Source of the DNA: Spirochaeta africana DSM 8902
GTDB taxonomy: Bacteria; Spirochaetota; Spirochaetia; DSM-27196; DSM-8902
Direction of reading: 5' to 3'
NCBI RefSeq assembly: GCF_000242595.2
Contig: NC_017098.1
Span: 1,178,001-1,242,000 of the forward strand
DNA length: 64,000 nt
Below the pieces are notes generated by a model. The model saw nothing but the letters and a program-made list of their open reading frames with translations. It had not been told where the DNA came from and ran no database searches. The position numbers and the translations under genes are program-made. Of the stretch, positions 42,337 through 50,843 are shown one piece after another (positions within the stretch are counted from its first letter, which is position 1; every line of letters starts with the position of its first letter).

Positions 42337-43833
42337 ATGAGGCGTCCCGGGTGTCTGACTGCACTTGCTGTCCTGATTATCCTCCCGCACTCGATGGCGG
42401 GTATGGAGTTCCGGCCGGATTTTTCTTCGAACGCACAGCGTGCCCGGGTCCTTGCCCGGGTTGAACGCTATGATATATCCCTGCCGAAGGATTCCAGCAC
42501 GGAGCTTGGCCTGGGTGTCGCCTCCTTTACCAGCGGTTCGTCCCCTGGCGAACAGCGAATAGCCTCAGCCCTGCCGGTGCAGATCCTGCGAACCCTGCCC
42601 GATGTGCTGCCGGATCGGGTTATCAGTGACCAGGAGATCGCCGCGCTGCAGAGTAGCCTGCTGAAGGCCGGAGTTCGTTCCCAGATCGAACGGGTAAATC
42701 GCAGCAGGACTCAGCTGGACGAACTGCTGTTCAGCACTGCCGGCGAGCGGCAGGTGCAACAGGATCGGGCGACCCGGCGCGAGGAGCTCAGGGCACGACA
42801 TGAGGTGCTGGCAGTGTGGCAGGATCTGCCCCTGTCCGTGGTCGAGGTTCTGCCCGAGAAACAGGTTGTCCTGCACACGCCCCGGGGTCAGTCGCTGTAT
42901 CCTGAACATGAATCGGGCGCTGCCCTGCCATCGGGAATCGATTTGCTGCTGGGGGGGACGGTCCGCTACCTTGGTGAGTATTACGAGATCGAGGTGCGAC
43001 TGTACAACCGCCTTGAAGATGCCCCGGTTGCGGTCTACCGAGACGTGCTGCGCGAGGAGGATGCCTCCGGGGTGGTTCCCGAGATTGTCTACGCTGCTAT
43101 GCAGCAGATAGCCGGCGGGCCGGTTACCGAAACCTATCTCACCGTGCCCGGGCACAGCGAAGCGGCGTTGTATATCGGGCAGGAGCAGCGGCGTGCTGTT
43201 TCCCAGAACCAGCCCCTGTTCCTCCCGCCGGGTGAGCATCGGGTGGTTGTGGTGACCCCTGCCGGCGAGGTACATGAGCTGCAGCTTGAGCTTGCCGGAC
43301 GTCAACGGCTCGAGCTGGAGATCCCGGAAACACCGCGTCCGTCGGCAAGGCTCGAGGTAGATCCCTACGGGGTAACAGTCTATCGCGGCGCTCTGTTCGA
43401 GGGATTTACCCCGATGGATCTCAGCCTGCACGCCCGGCCGGAGATCCTGCGGCTGCAGCGCGAGGGGTATCGGGAGCGTCTGCTGCCGGTAAGCCCGGAT
43501 GTAGAGGTGATAACCGCTGAACTGCCGCGCGATACCTTTTCCCTGGAGACGGAGGTAGCTGCCTCCCGGGATGAGTTCTATTCTGCACTGGGGATGTTCG
43601 CGTTGTCGGTGCCATTCTGGGTGTTGAGCTCCGCACTGGTGGAGCACATGGCGGTACTCACCCTGGAGGATCTCTCGGGCGGTGCCGAAAACCAGCTGGG
43701 GCGGTGGGGAACTGCCGCCCTGGTATCCAACTACGCATTTCGCGGGATTTCCATCGGTCTGGGAATCCATACCGCGGTTCAGCTGGCGCGCTATATCCGG
43801 TTTGCGCAGGCTGAGCACACCGGCTACTACTGA
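42337..43833 (+). CDS. secreted PEGA-like domain protein
   Basis: 498 residues. The start at 42337 follows GGAGGGG and a signal peptide (L-T-A-L-A-V-L-I-I-L-P) opens the protein. The first 200 residues are helical. A PEGA-like beta domain lies near 330-380 (A-R-L-E-V-D-P-Y-G-V-T-V-Y-R-G, E-G-F-T-P-M-D-L, L-R-L-Q-R-E-G-Y). One or two hydrophobic segments near the C terminus could anchor it. Function unknown; a cell-envelope role is likely. It is between the receiver gene and ftsY in the same operon. Confidence 0.72.
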   Translation: MRRPGCLTALAVLIILPHSMAGMEFRPDFSSNAQRARVLARVERYDISLPKDSSTELGLGVASFTSGSSPGEQRIASALPVQILRTLPDVLPDRVISDQEIAALQSSLLKAGVRSQIERVNRSRTQLDELLFSTAGERQVQQDRATRREELRARHEVLAVWQDLPLSVVEVLPEKQVVLHTPRGQSLYPEHESGAALPSGIDLLLGGTVRYLGEYYEIEVRLYNRLEDAPVAVYRDVLREEDASGVVPEIVYAAMQQIAGGPVTETYLTVPGHSEAALYIGQEQRRAVSQNQPLFLPPGEHRVVVVTPAGEVHELQLELAGRQRLELEIPETPRPSARLEVDPYGVTVYRGALFEGFTPMDLSLHARPEILRLQREGYRERLLPVSPDVEVITAELPRDTFSLETEVAASRDEFYSALGMFALSVPFWVLSSALVEHMAVLTLEDLSGGAENQLGRWGTAALVSNYAFRGISIGLGIHTAVQLARYIRFAQAEHTGYY

Positions 43834-43847
43834 CAAGGAGCATCATC

Positions 43848-44738
43848 ATGCTGTTACGGAAAAAAAAGAAAACAGGCCCGCGAGGGCTTGGTTCGCTGAT
43901 TCGCGCCCTGTCCGGCGCCGGGTTCTCGGAAAAATCCCTGGAGGAGCTGGAAGAGCTGCTGTTGCGCAGCGATGTCGGGGCGAACACCACCCAGGAGATA
44001 CTGACCGCCATCGAACAGCGCGGCACCAAGGCCGCGACCGGCCAGGAGTTGCAGGATGTCGCTGCCGCAGTAGTGCGTGAGCATCTGCGGGTCTGGGATC
44101 CCGGGATGATCAGCGCGGATCAGTCCCTGCATATCCTGCTGGTGCTGGGGGTAAATGGCGTTGGCAAGACAACCACCATTGCCAAACTGGCCACCTGGTA
44201 TCGCGAACAGGGGCTGCAGAGAATCAGTCTGGCAGCTGGCGATACCTTTCGTGCCGCTGCGGTGCGACAGCTGCAGCTGCATGGCGAGCGACTGGGCATC
44301 CGGGTTGTCGCGCAGCAGGACGGGGCCGATGCCGCTGCGGTGCTGTATGACGCCCTGGACAGTTCGGTGGCGCGGGAGGATCAGCTGCTTATCACCGACA
44401 CCGCCGGCCGCATGCATAACAAGAAGCACCTGGTAGAGGAACTGGCCAAGATGAACCGCATCATTGAACGCAAGGCTCCCCAGGCTCGGGTTACCAGAGT
44501 GCTGGTGCTGGACTCAACCACCGGACAGAATGCGCTGCGCCAGGCCGAAGTATTCAAGGAGGCCGTCGGGGTGGATTGTGCAGTGCTCACCAAGTATGAC
44601 AGCAGCGCCCGGGCCGGGATTGCGGTACCGCTGTGTCGCAACCTGGAGATACCGGTAGCGTTCCTCGGAACCGGCGAAACCTATGCCGATCTGCGCCCTT
44701 TTTCGGTTGAGGAATATGTTCAAGAAATTCTTGCCTGA
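43848..44738 (+). CDS. ftsY: signal recognition particle receptor FtsY
   Basis: 296 residues. A short basic N terminus replaces the long acidic A domain of E. coli FtsY. The NG domain has G-V-N-G-V-G-K-T-T-T (G1), A-G-D-T-F-R-A-A-A, D-T-A-G-R (G3) and T-K-Y-D (G4, normally T-K-x-D). It binds GTP and receives SRP-bound ribosomes at the inner membrane. AAGGAG precedes the ATG. It overlaps the following gene by 23 bp. Confidence 0.95.
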   Translation: MLLRKKKKTGPRGLGSLIRALSGAGFSEKSLEELEELLLRSDVGANTTQEILTAIEQRGTKAATGQELQDVAAAVVREHLRVWDPGMISADQSLHILLVLGVNGVGKTTTIAKLATWYREQGLQRISLAAGDTFRAAAVRQLQLHGERLGIRVVAQQDGADAAAVLYDALDSSVAREDQLLITDTAGRMHNKKHLVEELAKMNRIIERKAPQARVTRVLVLDSTTGQNALRQAEVFKEAVGVDCAVLTKYDSSARAGIAVPLCRNLEIPVAFLGTGETYADLRPFSVEEYVQEILA

Positions 44739-46002
44739 GTATACCAGACTCATAGCTGTGATGGTGCTACTGACCGGGGCTGTACCGCTCTGGTCTGTTC
44801 AGCCCGGAGAGCTGCATACCCTGCAGTGGCATGCCTCCAATCCGGTATGGATGCGCGGCCCGGGGGTCAGCTGGGTACAGGCGCGCTATCTTGCCTATGC
44901 GGTGGGGCTGTATCCCCGCACCGAGGATGGTGCCGAGGCCTGGGATACCAGGGTGCCCGCGGATCTGAAAGCGGTTGTGGGCGACGAACATCCGTCATCG
45001 GTACAGGCGCAGCGGCAGGTGTATCTGTATCATGGGCAACTGGCTGCCGATCGCTGGGTCTGGTATCGTACTGAGACCTCGCTGGCGGCCGAGCTGCTGA
45101 TGTTCCATCGGGATCATGCCCCTGCCGATGAACCGGATGTGCTGCGGCTGTACAGGGAGGACGGGGCGCTCTTGCTGGAGGTAGAACACCGTGCCGGGGC
45201 TGTCGACTGGATCGACCGCTTGCAGTACCAGCAGGGGCTGTTGGCTGTCCGCACCCGCACCGACGCAGCCGGCGACGTCCTCTATACCGACAGCTACAGC
45301 TATCGGGGCGATGGCGCCTTGCGTCTGGTGGAACGGGCCTTTCCCGACGGCAGTACGCGCAGCTCCCAGTACAGCTTCCACCAGGGGCTGCTGCGGGACG
45401 AGCTGCATGGCATGCCGGATGGCAGTTCGCTGCTTATACGCTACGACCGCTTCGGCAGGCCGCTGCAGGAGCGTGAGTATCGTGGTGACGAACGAACCGA
45501 GGAGACGAGCTTTCGCTACGAACGCGATGCTGACACTCGCCCGATCAGCTCACGTACGGTTTTCCCCGGTACCGAACGACGTATCGAACGGGAGTTTTCT
45601 GACGGGCTCGAGATCGCCGCGCTGCATATGGACGGGGACCAGGAGGTCCGGCGCATCACATTCCGCTACGATGATGAGCGCCGTCGGATCGAACGACGCG
45701 AGGTCGCCGAAGACCAGGATCAGCGTGTTACGTACGCGTATACTGATGACGGCAGCCTGTATGAGGAGCGCCGCTACCTGGGGGATTCCCTGCAGGAGCG
45801 GCGGCTGCAGCTGCCGGCTGGCGAGGATGCGGTGCGACAGCTGCAGCCGGCTGCGGAGATCCCCGAGGGTACCGATGAGCTGCGCATTCTGTTCAGCCAG
45901 GGAAATCCGGCACTGCGGGTGTACTACAGCGAGCAGCGGCGACGAAAGGAAGAGGTGATACAGGATGGCGAGATTCTACGAACCCGCAGCTTCAGCCGGT
46001 AG
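44716..46002 (+). CDS. exported YD-repeat-like protein of unknown function
   Basis: 428 residues starting inside the end of ftsY (GAGG 4 nt upstream), with a signal peptide (L-I-A-V-M-V-L-L-T-G-A-V-P-L). From about residue 150 it has tandem YD/RHS-type strands: F-P-D-G-S-T-R, Y-D-R-F-G-R-P-L-Q-E-R-E-Y, Y-D-D-E-R-R-R-I-E-R-R and Y-T-D-D-G-S-L-Y-E-E-R-R-Y. Such repeats form beta-sheet wraps like the MORN-like and YD families. It overlaps lolC by 38 bp, so a periplasmic role linked to lipoprotein export is possible but unproven. Confidence 0.72.
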   Translation: MFKKFLPEYTRLIAVMVLLTGAVPLWSVQPGELHTLQWHASNPVWMRGPGVSWVQARYLAYAVGLYPRTEDGAEAWDTRVPADLKAVVGDEHPSSVQAQRQVYLYHGQLAADRWVWYRTETSLAAELLMFHRDHAPADEPDVLRLYREDGALLLEVEHRAGAVDWIDRLQYQQGLLAVRTRTDAAGDVLYTDSYSYRGDGALRLVERAFPDGSTRSSQYSFHQGLLRDELHGMPDGSSLLIRYDRFGRPLQEREYRGDERTEETSFRYERDADTRPISSRTVFPGTERRIEREFSDGLEIAALHMDGDQEVRRITFRYDDERRRIERREVAEDQDQRVTYAYTDDGSLYEERRYLGDSLQERRLQLPAGEDAVRQLQPAAEIPEGTDELRILFSQGNPALRVYYSEQRRRKEEVIQDGEILRTRSFSR

Positions 46003-47245
46003 TCTGCGACGACGCTGGCTCTGGTGGGTGGCTATTCGCTACCTGCGATCGAAGCGCAAGGAGAAAAGCAACATTGCGACCCTGCTTTCGGTCTCCGGGA
46101 TTGCCGTCGGGGTTGCAGCCCTGATTGTGGTGCTGGGGGTGATGAACGGCTTTCAGTTCTCGACCATATCCAACATTCTTGAACTCAGCTCCTACCATCT
46201 GCGGGTCGGCAGTGAAGACGGCTTTACCTATGCAGAGGCCGATGACTGGTCGCGTCGGCTGCTGGAGCTGCCGGGGGTAGCCAGCGCAGTGCCCTTTACC
46301 GAGGTGCAGACCCTGGTGCAGGGGCCGCTGCGGGAACCGGTGGGCATTCAGGTTCGCGGTATACCCGATGATCTGCGCAGTCGGGACCCTGGCATGGCCG
46401 CCAAACTGCGTATGCAAAGCGGTCGGCTTCAGCCCCATGACCAGCAGATTGTGATCGGTACCGAGCTGGCCCGGCGACTTGGCAGTCGTGTCGGCGACAC
46501 GATCAACCTGATTCACTTTGAGGGGCGCGGGGTGCTGCAGCCGCGTGAGCGCGCCTACCAGGTTGCCGGGCTGTTTGCCACCGACTTTTACGAGTTTGAT
46601 CAGAACTATGTATTCGTGCATGTCGAGCAGGCTGTCGAGCATCTGGGGGCGCCCGGACTGCAGATCGGGGTCAAACTGGACGACCGGTTTCAGGATCGAA
46701 GCGCCGCGACGCGCATCGCTGCACTGATGCAGCCCGAGACCGATCAGTCGCTGCGCATCCAGCGATGGCGCGATTTTGACCGATCGATATTCGGGGCGCT
46801 TCAGCTGGAGAAGAGCCTGATGACCATGCTGCTCGGGCTGGTGTTCCTGGTTGTCGGGGTGAATATTTTCCAGTCACTGCGGCGCAGTGTGATCGAGCGT
46901 ACCGACGAGCTTGGTGTGCTCAAGGCCATGGGGGCTGGTCCGCGATCGGTGCAGCTGATATTCGTGCTGGAGGGTGCTATCATCGGGCTTGCCGGTGCCG
47001 CCATCGGTACTGCAGCCGGGCTGCTGCTCTCGCGGTATCTGAACGAAACGGTTGTGCTGGTACGGCGTGTGCTGGGGCAGGGGACCGTCAGCCCTGCGCT
47101 GTGGAGCAATATCCCGGTTGCCCTGGTGCCTGCCGAGGTTGCGGCCACGGCAGCGGTCGCTATTGTGTCTACCGTGCTGGCAGGCTATGCCGCCAGCCGT
47201 CGAGTGGCGGGGATACTGCCCGCGGAGGTTTTACGCGATGAATAA
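45965..47245 (+). CDS. lolC: LolC/E-type lipoprotein-release ABC permease
   Basis: 426 residues. The N terminus has A-I-R-Y-L-R-S-K-R-K-E-K, typical of LolC/LolE. One membrane segment follows, then a periplasmic MacB-type domain of about 220 residues and three C-terminal segments (M-L-L-G-L-V-F-L-V-V-G-V-N-I-F, A-I-I-G-L-A-G-A-A-I-G). The complex extracts lipoproteins from the inner membrane for transfer to the outer membrane, which implies a two-membrane cell. AGAGGTG precedes ATG 45965. It overlaps lolD by 8 bp. Confidence 0.88.
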   Translation: MARFYEPAASAGSLRRRWLWWVAIRYLRSKRKEKSNIATLLSVSGIAVGVAALIVVLGVMNGFQFSTISNILELSSYHLRVGSEDGFTYAEADDWSRRLLELPGVASAVPFTEVQTLVQGPLREPVGIQVRGIPDDLRSRDPGMAAKLRMQSGRLQPHDQQIVIGTELARRLGSRVGDTINLIHFEGRGVLQPRERAYQVAGLFATDFYEFDQNYVFVHVEQAVEHLGAPGLQIGVKLDDRFQDRSAATRIAALMQPETDQSLRIQRWRDFDRSIFGALQLEKSLMTMLLGLVFLVVGVNIFQSLRRSVIERTDELGVLKAMGAGPRSVQLIFVLEGAIIGLAGAAIGTAAGLLLSRYLNETVVLVRRVLGQGTVSPALWSNIPVALVPAEVAATAAVAIVSTVLAGYAASRRVAGILPAEVLRDE

Positions 47246-47921
47246 TGAACTACTGGTCCAGGTACAGGCCGTGCACAAACAGTATCGCACCGGCGATGAA
47301 CTCCTGCCGATTCTGGAGGATGTCCATCTGCAGGTGGCCAGCGGGGAGACCGTTGCCGTGACTGGCGAGAGCGGCTGCGGTAAATCAACCCTGCTGAACA
47401 TGATATCGGGACTGGATCGCCCATCCAGCGGTCAGGTGCTGGTGGAAAGGGTGAATGTATCGGCCCTGCGGGAGTCTGCTGCCGGGCATTTCCGCAACCA
47501 GGTCCTGGGGATGGTTTTTCAGTCACACCATCTGCTGCGCGACTTTACCCTGCTGGAGAATGTAGCCATGCCCGGCCTGATTGCCGGCATGGGGTTCCCT
47601 CAGGCGCAGGAAAAGGCCCTGGAGCTGCTGGATCGGGTCGGTATTGCCGACCGTCAGGGGCATTTCCCCAATGCCGTCAGTGGCGGTGAGCGGCAGCGGG
47701 CTGCGGTGGCGCGTGCGTTGATCAATGACCCCCGGCTGATACTGGCGGACGAACCCACCGGCAATCTTGACGAACGCCACTCGGAGGGTGTGCAGCAGCT
47801 GCTGTTCGAGATTGTACGCAGCTCGGCTGCCGCGCTGGTGCTGGTTACCCACGATCGCCGGTTCGCCGCCAATGCCGACCGCAGCTTCATCCTGCATCGC
47901 GGCAGCCTGGAGGAAGCATGA
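47238..47921 (+). CDS. lolD: lipoprotein-release ABC ATPase LolD
   Basis: 227 residues. Walker A G-E-S-G-C-G-K-S-T, Q-loop F-Q-S-H-H-L-L, signature V-S-G-G-E-R-Q-R, Walker B L-I-L-A-D-E-P-T-G-N-L-D, and T-H-D-R at the switch. The sequence belongs to the LolD/MacB/FtsE ATPase group; lying between two LolC/E-type permeases makes LolD the best name. It overlaps both neighbours. Confidence 0.92.
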   Translation: MNNELLVQVQAVHKQYRTGDELLPILEDVHLQVASGETVAVTGESGCGKSTLLNMISGLDRPSSGQVLVERVNVSALRESAAGHFRNQVLGMVFQSHHLLRDFTLLENVAMPGLIAGMGFPQAQEKALELLDRVGIADRQGHFPNAVSGGERQRAAVARALINDPRLILADEPTGNLDERHSEGVQQLLFEIVRSSAAALVLVTHDRRFAANADRSFILHRGSLEEA

Positions 47922-49240
47922 GTTTCTTTCGCCGGATGCGACTGGCGCTGCGGTTTACCCTGGGCAAGCGGGCCGGCGAAGGCTCCCGGCCGCTCGGGGC
48001 GATTGTCGGCATTGCCATCGCTATCGTTCCGCTGGTGGTGGTGGTACATGTGTCCGACGCCATGATTACCGGCATCGCCGACCGGTTTATCGAGACCGGC
48101 ACCTATCACCTGCGAGCCCGTCCCCGGTTCGCGGTAGAGAGCGAGCGGATGGAGGACAAGATAGCCGAGCTGCGGCAGATTGAGGGGGTTACCTATGCAG
48201 CCGCCGAGCGTAACGGGTTTGCGCTGGTGTACCATGGCGAGAACCGTACCGGTGTACAGGTCCGTGCGGTTGCCCCGGATATCTACCGGAGCGATCCCGG
48301 CTTTCGCCGCTACCTTGATCTGGATCAGGGCGAGTTTGCTATCGAGGGGCGCGAGGACATCGTCATTGGTCGCAGCATTGCCGAAACCCTGGGTGTTGGC
48401 AGCGGTGACAGCCTGAGGGTGCTTACGGTACGCAGCCTGCCAGGCGGGGGTATCCTGCCGCGGGTCAGCAGCTTTACGGTTCGTGGGGTGGTGTCTACCG
48501 GGTATCAGGAGCTGGATCGCCTGTGGGTTTTTATGAACCTCGAGCGCGGCAGCAGTATCCTCCCGCCCGAGGACACCTCGCTTTCGATCGGGGTAAAGGT
48601 CGCCTACCCGATGGCGCTGCCGAATGATCTGTTCAGCGAAAGCCCGGACCGCACCGAGCACATGCTGAACGTGGTCGAGCAAGTCGAAACCGTTCTGGGC
48701 AGCACCTATCGGGTTCGCACCTGGTTTCAGGAGGAGCAATCCCGCTATCTGGCATTCGGCACAACCCGTACTGCCCTGGTGGTGGTTATGGTGCTGATCA
48801 TGGCGGTGGCAGCCGTAAACATCTCCAGTTCGATGGTGCTGCTGGTGTTGTCCCGCCAGCATGATATTGGCGTACTCAAGGCATTGGGCGCCGCGCCGGC
48901 TGATATACGCGCGCTGTTTCTGATGATCGGCGGACTGATCGGGTTTATCGGTGCCGGTATCGGCACCCTGGCAGGGGTGATACTGTCCACACTCATCAAT
49001 CAGCTGCTGCAGGGGCTTGAGTTTGCCGCCGGGATGATCAGCGCGCTGCTGACTGGCAGTCCGATCGAGGGCTCGGTGATCGGCGGCGATTTTTACCTTG
49101 AGGTGATTCCGGTGCAGATTCTGGTGGGATCATCGCTGACTATCTGGGGCGCTGCCGTTTTACTGGCGGTCGCCTCCAGCCTGGTGCCGGCCTTCAGGGC
49201 GGCCGCGGTACGGCCGATGCAGGTTTTGTATCGCCGGTGA
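47918..49240 (+). CDS. lolE: second LolC/E-type lipoprotein-release permease
   Basis: 440 residues with the same plan as the first permease: one N-terminal membrane segment (I-V-G-I-A-I-A-I-V-P-L-V-V-V-V), a periplasmic domain, and three C-terminal segments. H-D-I-G-V-L-K-A-L-G-A is the coupling-helix motif that meets LolD. ATGA overlap with lolD. Two distinct permeases suggest a heterodimer as in E. coli LolCDE. Confidence 0.87.
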   Translation: MSFFRRMRLALRFTLGKRAGEGSRPLGAIVGIAIAIVPLVVVVHVSDAMITGIADRFIETGTYHLRARPRFAVESERMEDKIAELRQIEGVTYAAAERNGFALVYHGENRTGVQVRAVAPDIYRSDPGFRRYLDLDQGEFAIEGREDIVIGRSIAETLGVGSGDSLRVLTVRSLPGGGILPRVSSFTVRGVVSTGYQELDRLWVFMNLERGSSILPPEDTSLSIGVKVAYPMALPNDLFSESPDRTEHMLNVVEQVETVLGSTYRVRTWFQEEQSRYLAFGTTRTALVVVMVLIMAVAAVNISSSMVLLVLSRQHDIGVLKALGAAPADIRALFLMIGGLIGFIGAGIGTLAGVILSTLINQLLQGLEFAAGMISALLTGSPIEGSVIGGDFYLEVIPVQILVGSSLTIWGAAVLLAVASSLVPAFRAAAVRPMQVLYRR

Positions 49241-49246
49241 TCGTGC

Positions 49247-49252
49247 TATACT
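49247..49252 (+). promoter_or_regulatory. probable -10 box for the McsA-McsB fusion gene (leaderless type)
   Basis: TATACT ends 7 nt before the ATG at 49260; no Shine-Dalgarno is present in between. The -35 region (TTTTGT near 49224) is poor, so activity may depend on a regulator or be low. Confidence 0.4.
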
Positions 49253-49259
49253 GGTAACA

Positions 49260-50843
49260 ATGCGCTGTACACGATGCAACATTCTTGCCGAGGAGGTTCG
49301 GCTCTACCGAACCACCGGCACGGGCCGCTCCGGAATCCGCCTGTGTCGCCACTGTGCCGATGAACTCATGATACCGGTCAACAACCCTGAACTCCCGCTG
49401 CGCGACCAGGATATTCTGGAAGGCCTGCTGGATGATTCCGGTGAACTGCGCTGCCGTGAATGCGGGCGCTCGGATGTAGAGGTGACCGAGTCCGGCCTGC
49501 TTGGCTGTGAGGGATGTCTGGATGCCTTTGGCGACCAGCTGGCCGATCGACTGATCCCGCTGACTGCCCGCATCAAGCACGCAGTCGGGGTCGCCCCCTA
49601 TCATGTCGGCAGTCTGCCGCCGGCACTGGCCGACTTCCGCCAGACGATGCGGCAGATCGCCGATCCTGGCCAGGGGCCGGACCGGCAGCCACCGGAAGGG
49701 GAACACCCGCCAGAGTCATCACCAGACCCTGCACAGTCGCCGCATCCGGCCGGCCCGCCGGCGCCTGACCAACAGCCATCTGCCACACAGCCGTCGCATC
49801 CGGCCGGCCCATCGCAGCTGCATTCGCCTGCTCTGTCGCCGTCCGCCCCGCAGACCGACAGTTTTGCCTGGTTCGACGGCAGCGGCCCGGCTGGCGATGT
49901 CGTGCTGTGCAGCCGGGCGGTGTACTCGCGCAGTCTGCAGCCGATTCCCCTGCAGCAGGGGATGCAGCGGGAAATCGCCGAGCAGTATCTGCAGCTCCTT
50001 ACGGATCATACCAGCCCGGCGGGGCTGCCTGGAACCGGCGGTATGCTGAACGCCGCCGAGAACGCCATCCTGCGGGAACGGTTTTTACTGGATCATTCGG
50101 ACGATCAGCCGCAGGCACAAGTGAGTACCAACGGCAGAGAGGTGCTGCTTGGCGGTCGCGAGGATCTGCGCTGCGTAACCGTCGCGGCCGGGCTGCAGCT
50201 GAATAGTGTGCTGGCTCAACAGCTGATGGACCGGATAGACGAGCATCTGCCGGTGCGTGCCCGGATAGATTTTGGCTACATACCCAGAACAGTACGCGGT
50301 ATCGGAGAGGGGCTGCAGCTCTCGGCGGTGCTCCAGCTGTGGGGACTGGATGCCTTCGGGCTTACCCGGACAGTGATAAACGAGAACTGTCCGGAGAATG
50401 TTACCTGGCGGCAGCTGCCTGGTTCTATGGTACATATTGCCACCGGCAGCTGTCTGGGAATAACCAGACAGCAGTTAACGGAATTGCTTGAAGGTTGCAT
50501 AGTTGCGTTGGTACATTATGAACGTACCGCGCGGACCGATTTGCTGCAGCAGCGTCCCGAAGAATGGCGGCAGCGGTTGCGGGAGCTGCTCCAGCACGCT
50601 GTACAGCTGCCGGGGCTCGGTTTTGATACGGCGGTTCGCCTGCTGGGCGATCTGCGGATCGGGGGTATTGCCGGTTTCTGGCCGGGTATACACCTGAATG
50701 AATTGACACGGTTGATGGTTTGTGTACAGGACGCACATGTACGACAATTATTTCCGGATGAGCAGCAGCTGGATCAGGCACGAAAGTCTCTGGTGCTGAC
50801 TGGTGTTCGGTCGATACTGCAAGAGGAACAGATAGATGTTTAA
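49260..50843 (+). CDS. McsA-McsB fusion with a degenerate arginine-kinase domain
   Basis: 527 residues. Residues 1-100 match McsA: two zinc ribbons from four CxxC pairs (Cys3/6, 29/32, 65/68, 83/86), with [15 protein letters not shown] Pro/Ser/Gln-rich linker covers about 135-200. Residues about 208-527 align with McsB: D-V-V-L-C-S-R, then [15 protein letters not shown], and C-terminal [10 protein letters not shown]. The active-site stretch S-C-P-T-N-x-G-T-G-L-R of McsB is replaced by [12 protein letters not shown], losing the catalytic cysteine and the arginine. It is therefore probably a ClpC adaptor rather than a kinase. It overlaps clpC by 8 bp, the McsA-McsB-ClpC order of Bacillus. Confidence 0.82.
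   Translation: MRCTRCNILAEEVRLYRTTGTGRSGIRLCRHCADELMIPVNNPELPLRDQDILEGLLDDSGELRCRECGRSDVEVTESGLLGCEGCLDAFGDQLADRLIPLTARIKHAVGVAPYHVGSLPPALADFRQTMRQIADPGQGPDRQPPEGEHPPESSPDPAQSPHPAGPPAPDQQPSATQPSHPAGPSQLHSPALSPSAPQTDSFAWFDGSGPAGDVVLCSRAVYSRSLQPIPLQQGMQREIAEQYLQLLTDHTSPAGLPGTGGMLNAAENAILRERFLLDHSDDQPQAQVSTNGREVLLGGREDLRCVTVAAGLQLNSVLAQQLMDRIDEHLPVRARIDFGYIPRTVRGIGEGLQLSAVLQLWGLDAFGLTRTVINENCPENVTWRQLPGSMVHIATGSCLGITRQQLTELLEGCIVALVHYERTARTDLLQQRPEEWRQRLRELLQHAVQLPGLGFDTAVRLLGDLRIGGIAGFWPGIHLNELTRLMVCVQDAHVRQLFPDEQQLDQARKSLVLTGVRSILQEEQIDV

Noticed and set aside
49741-49810. 16-bp direct repeat in the McsA-McsB linker as a mobile or regulatory element
   Set aside because: The two copies (49741-49756, 49795-49810) are 54 bp apart, in frame, and simply encode repeated Pro/Ala/Gly linker residues.
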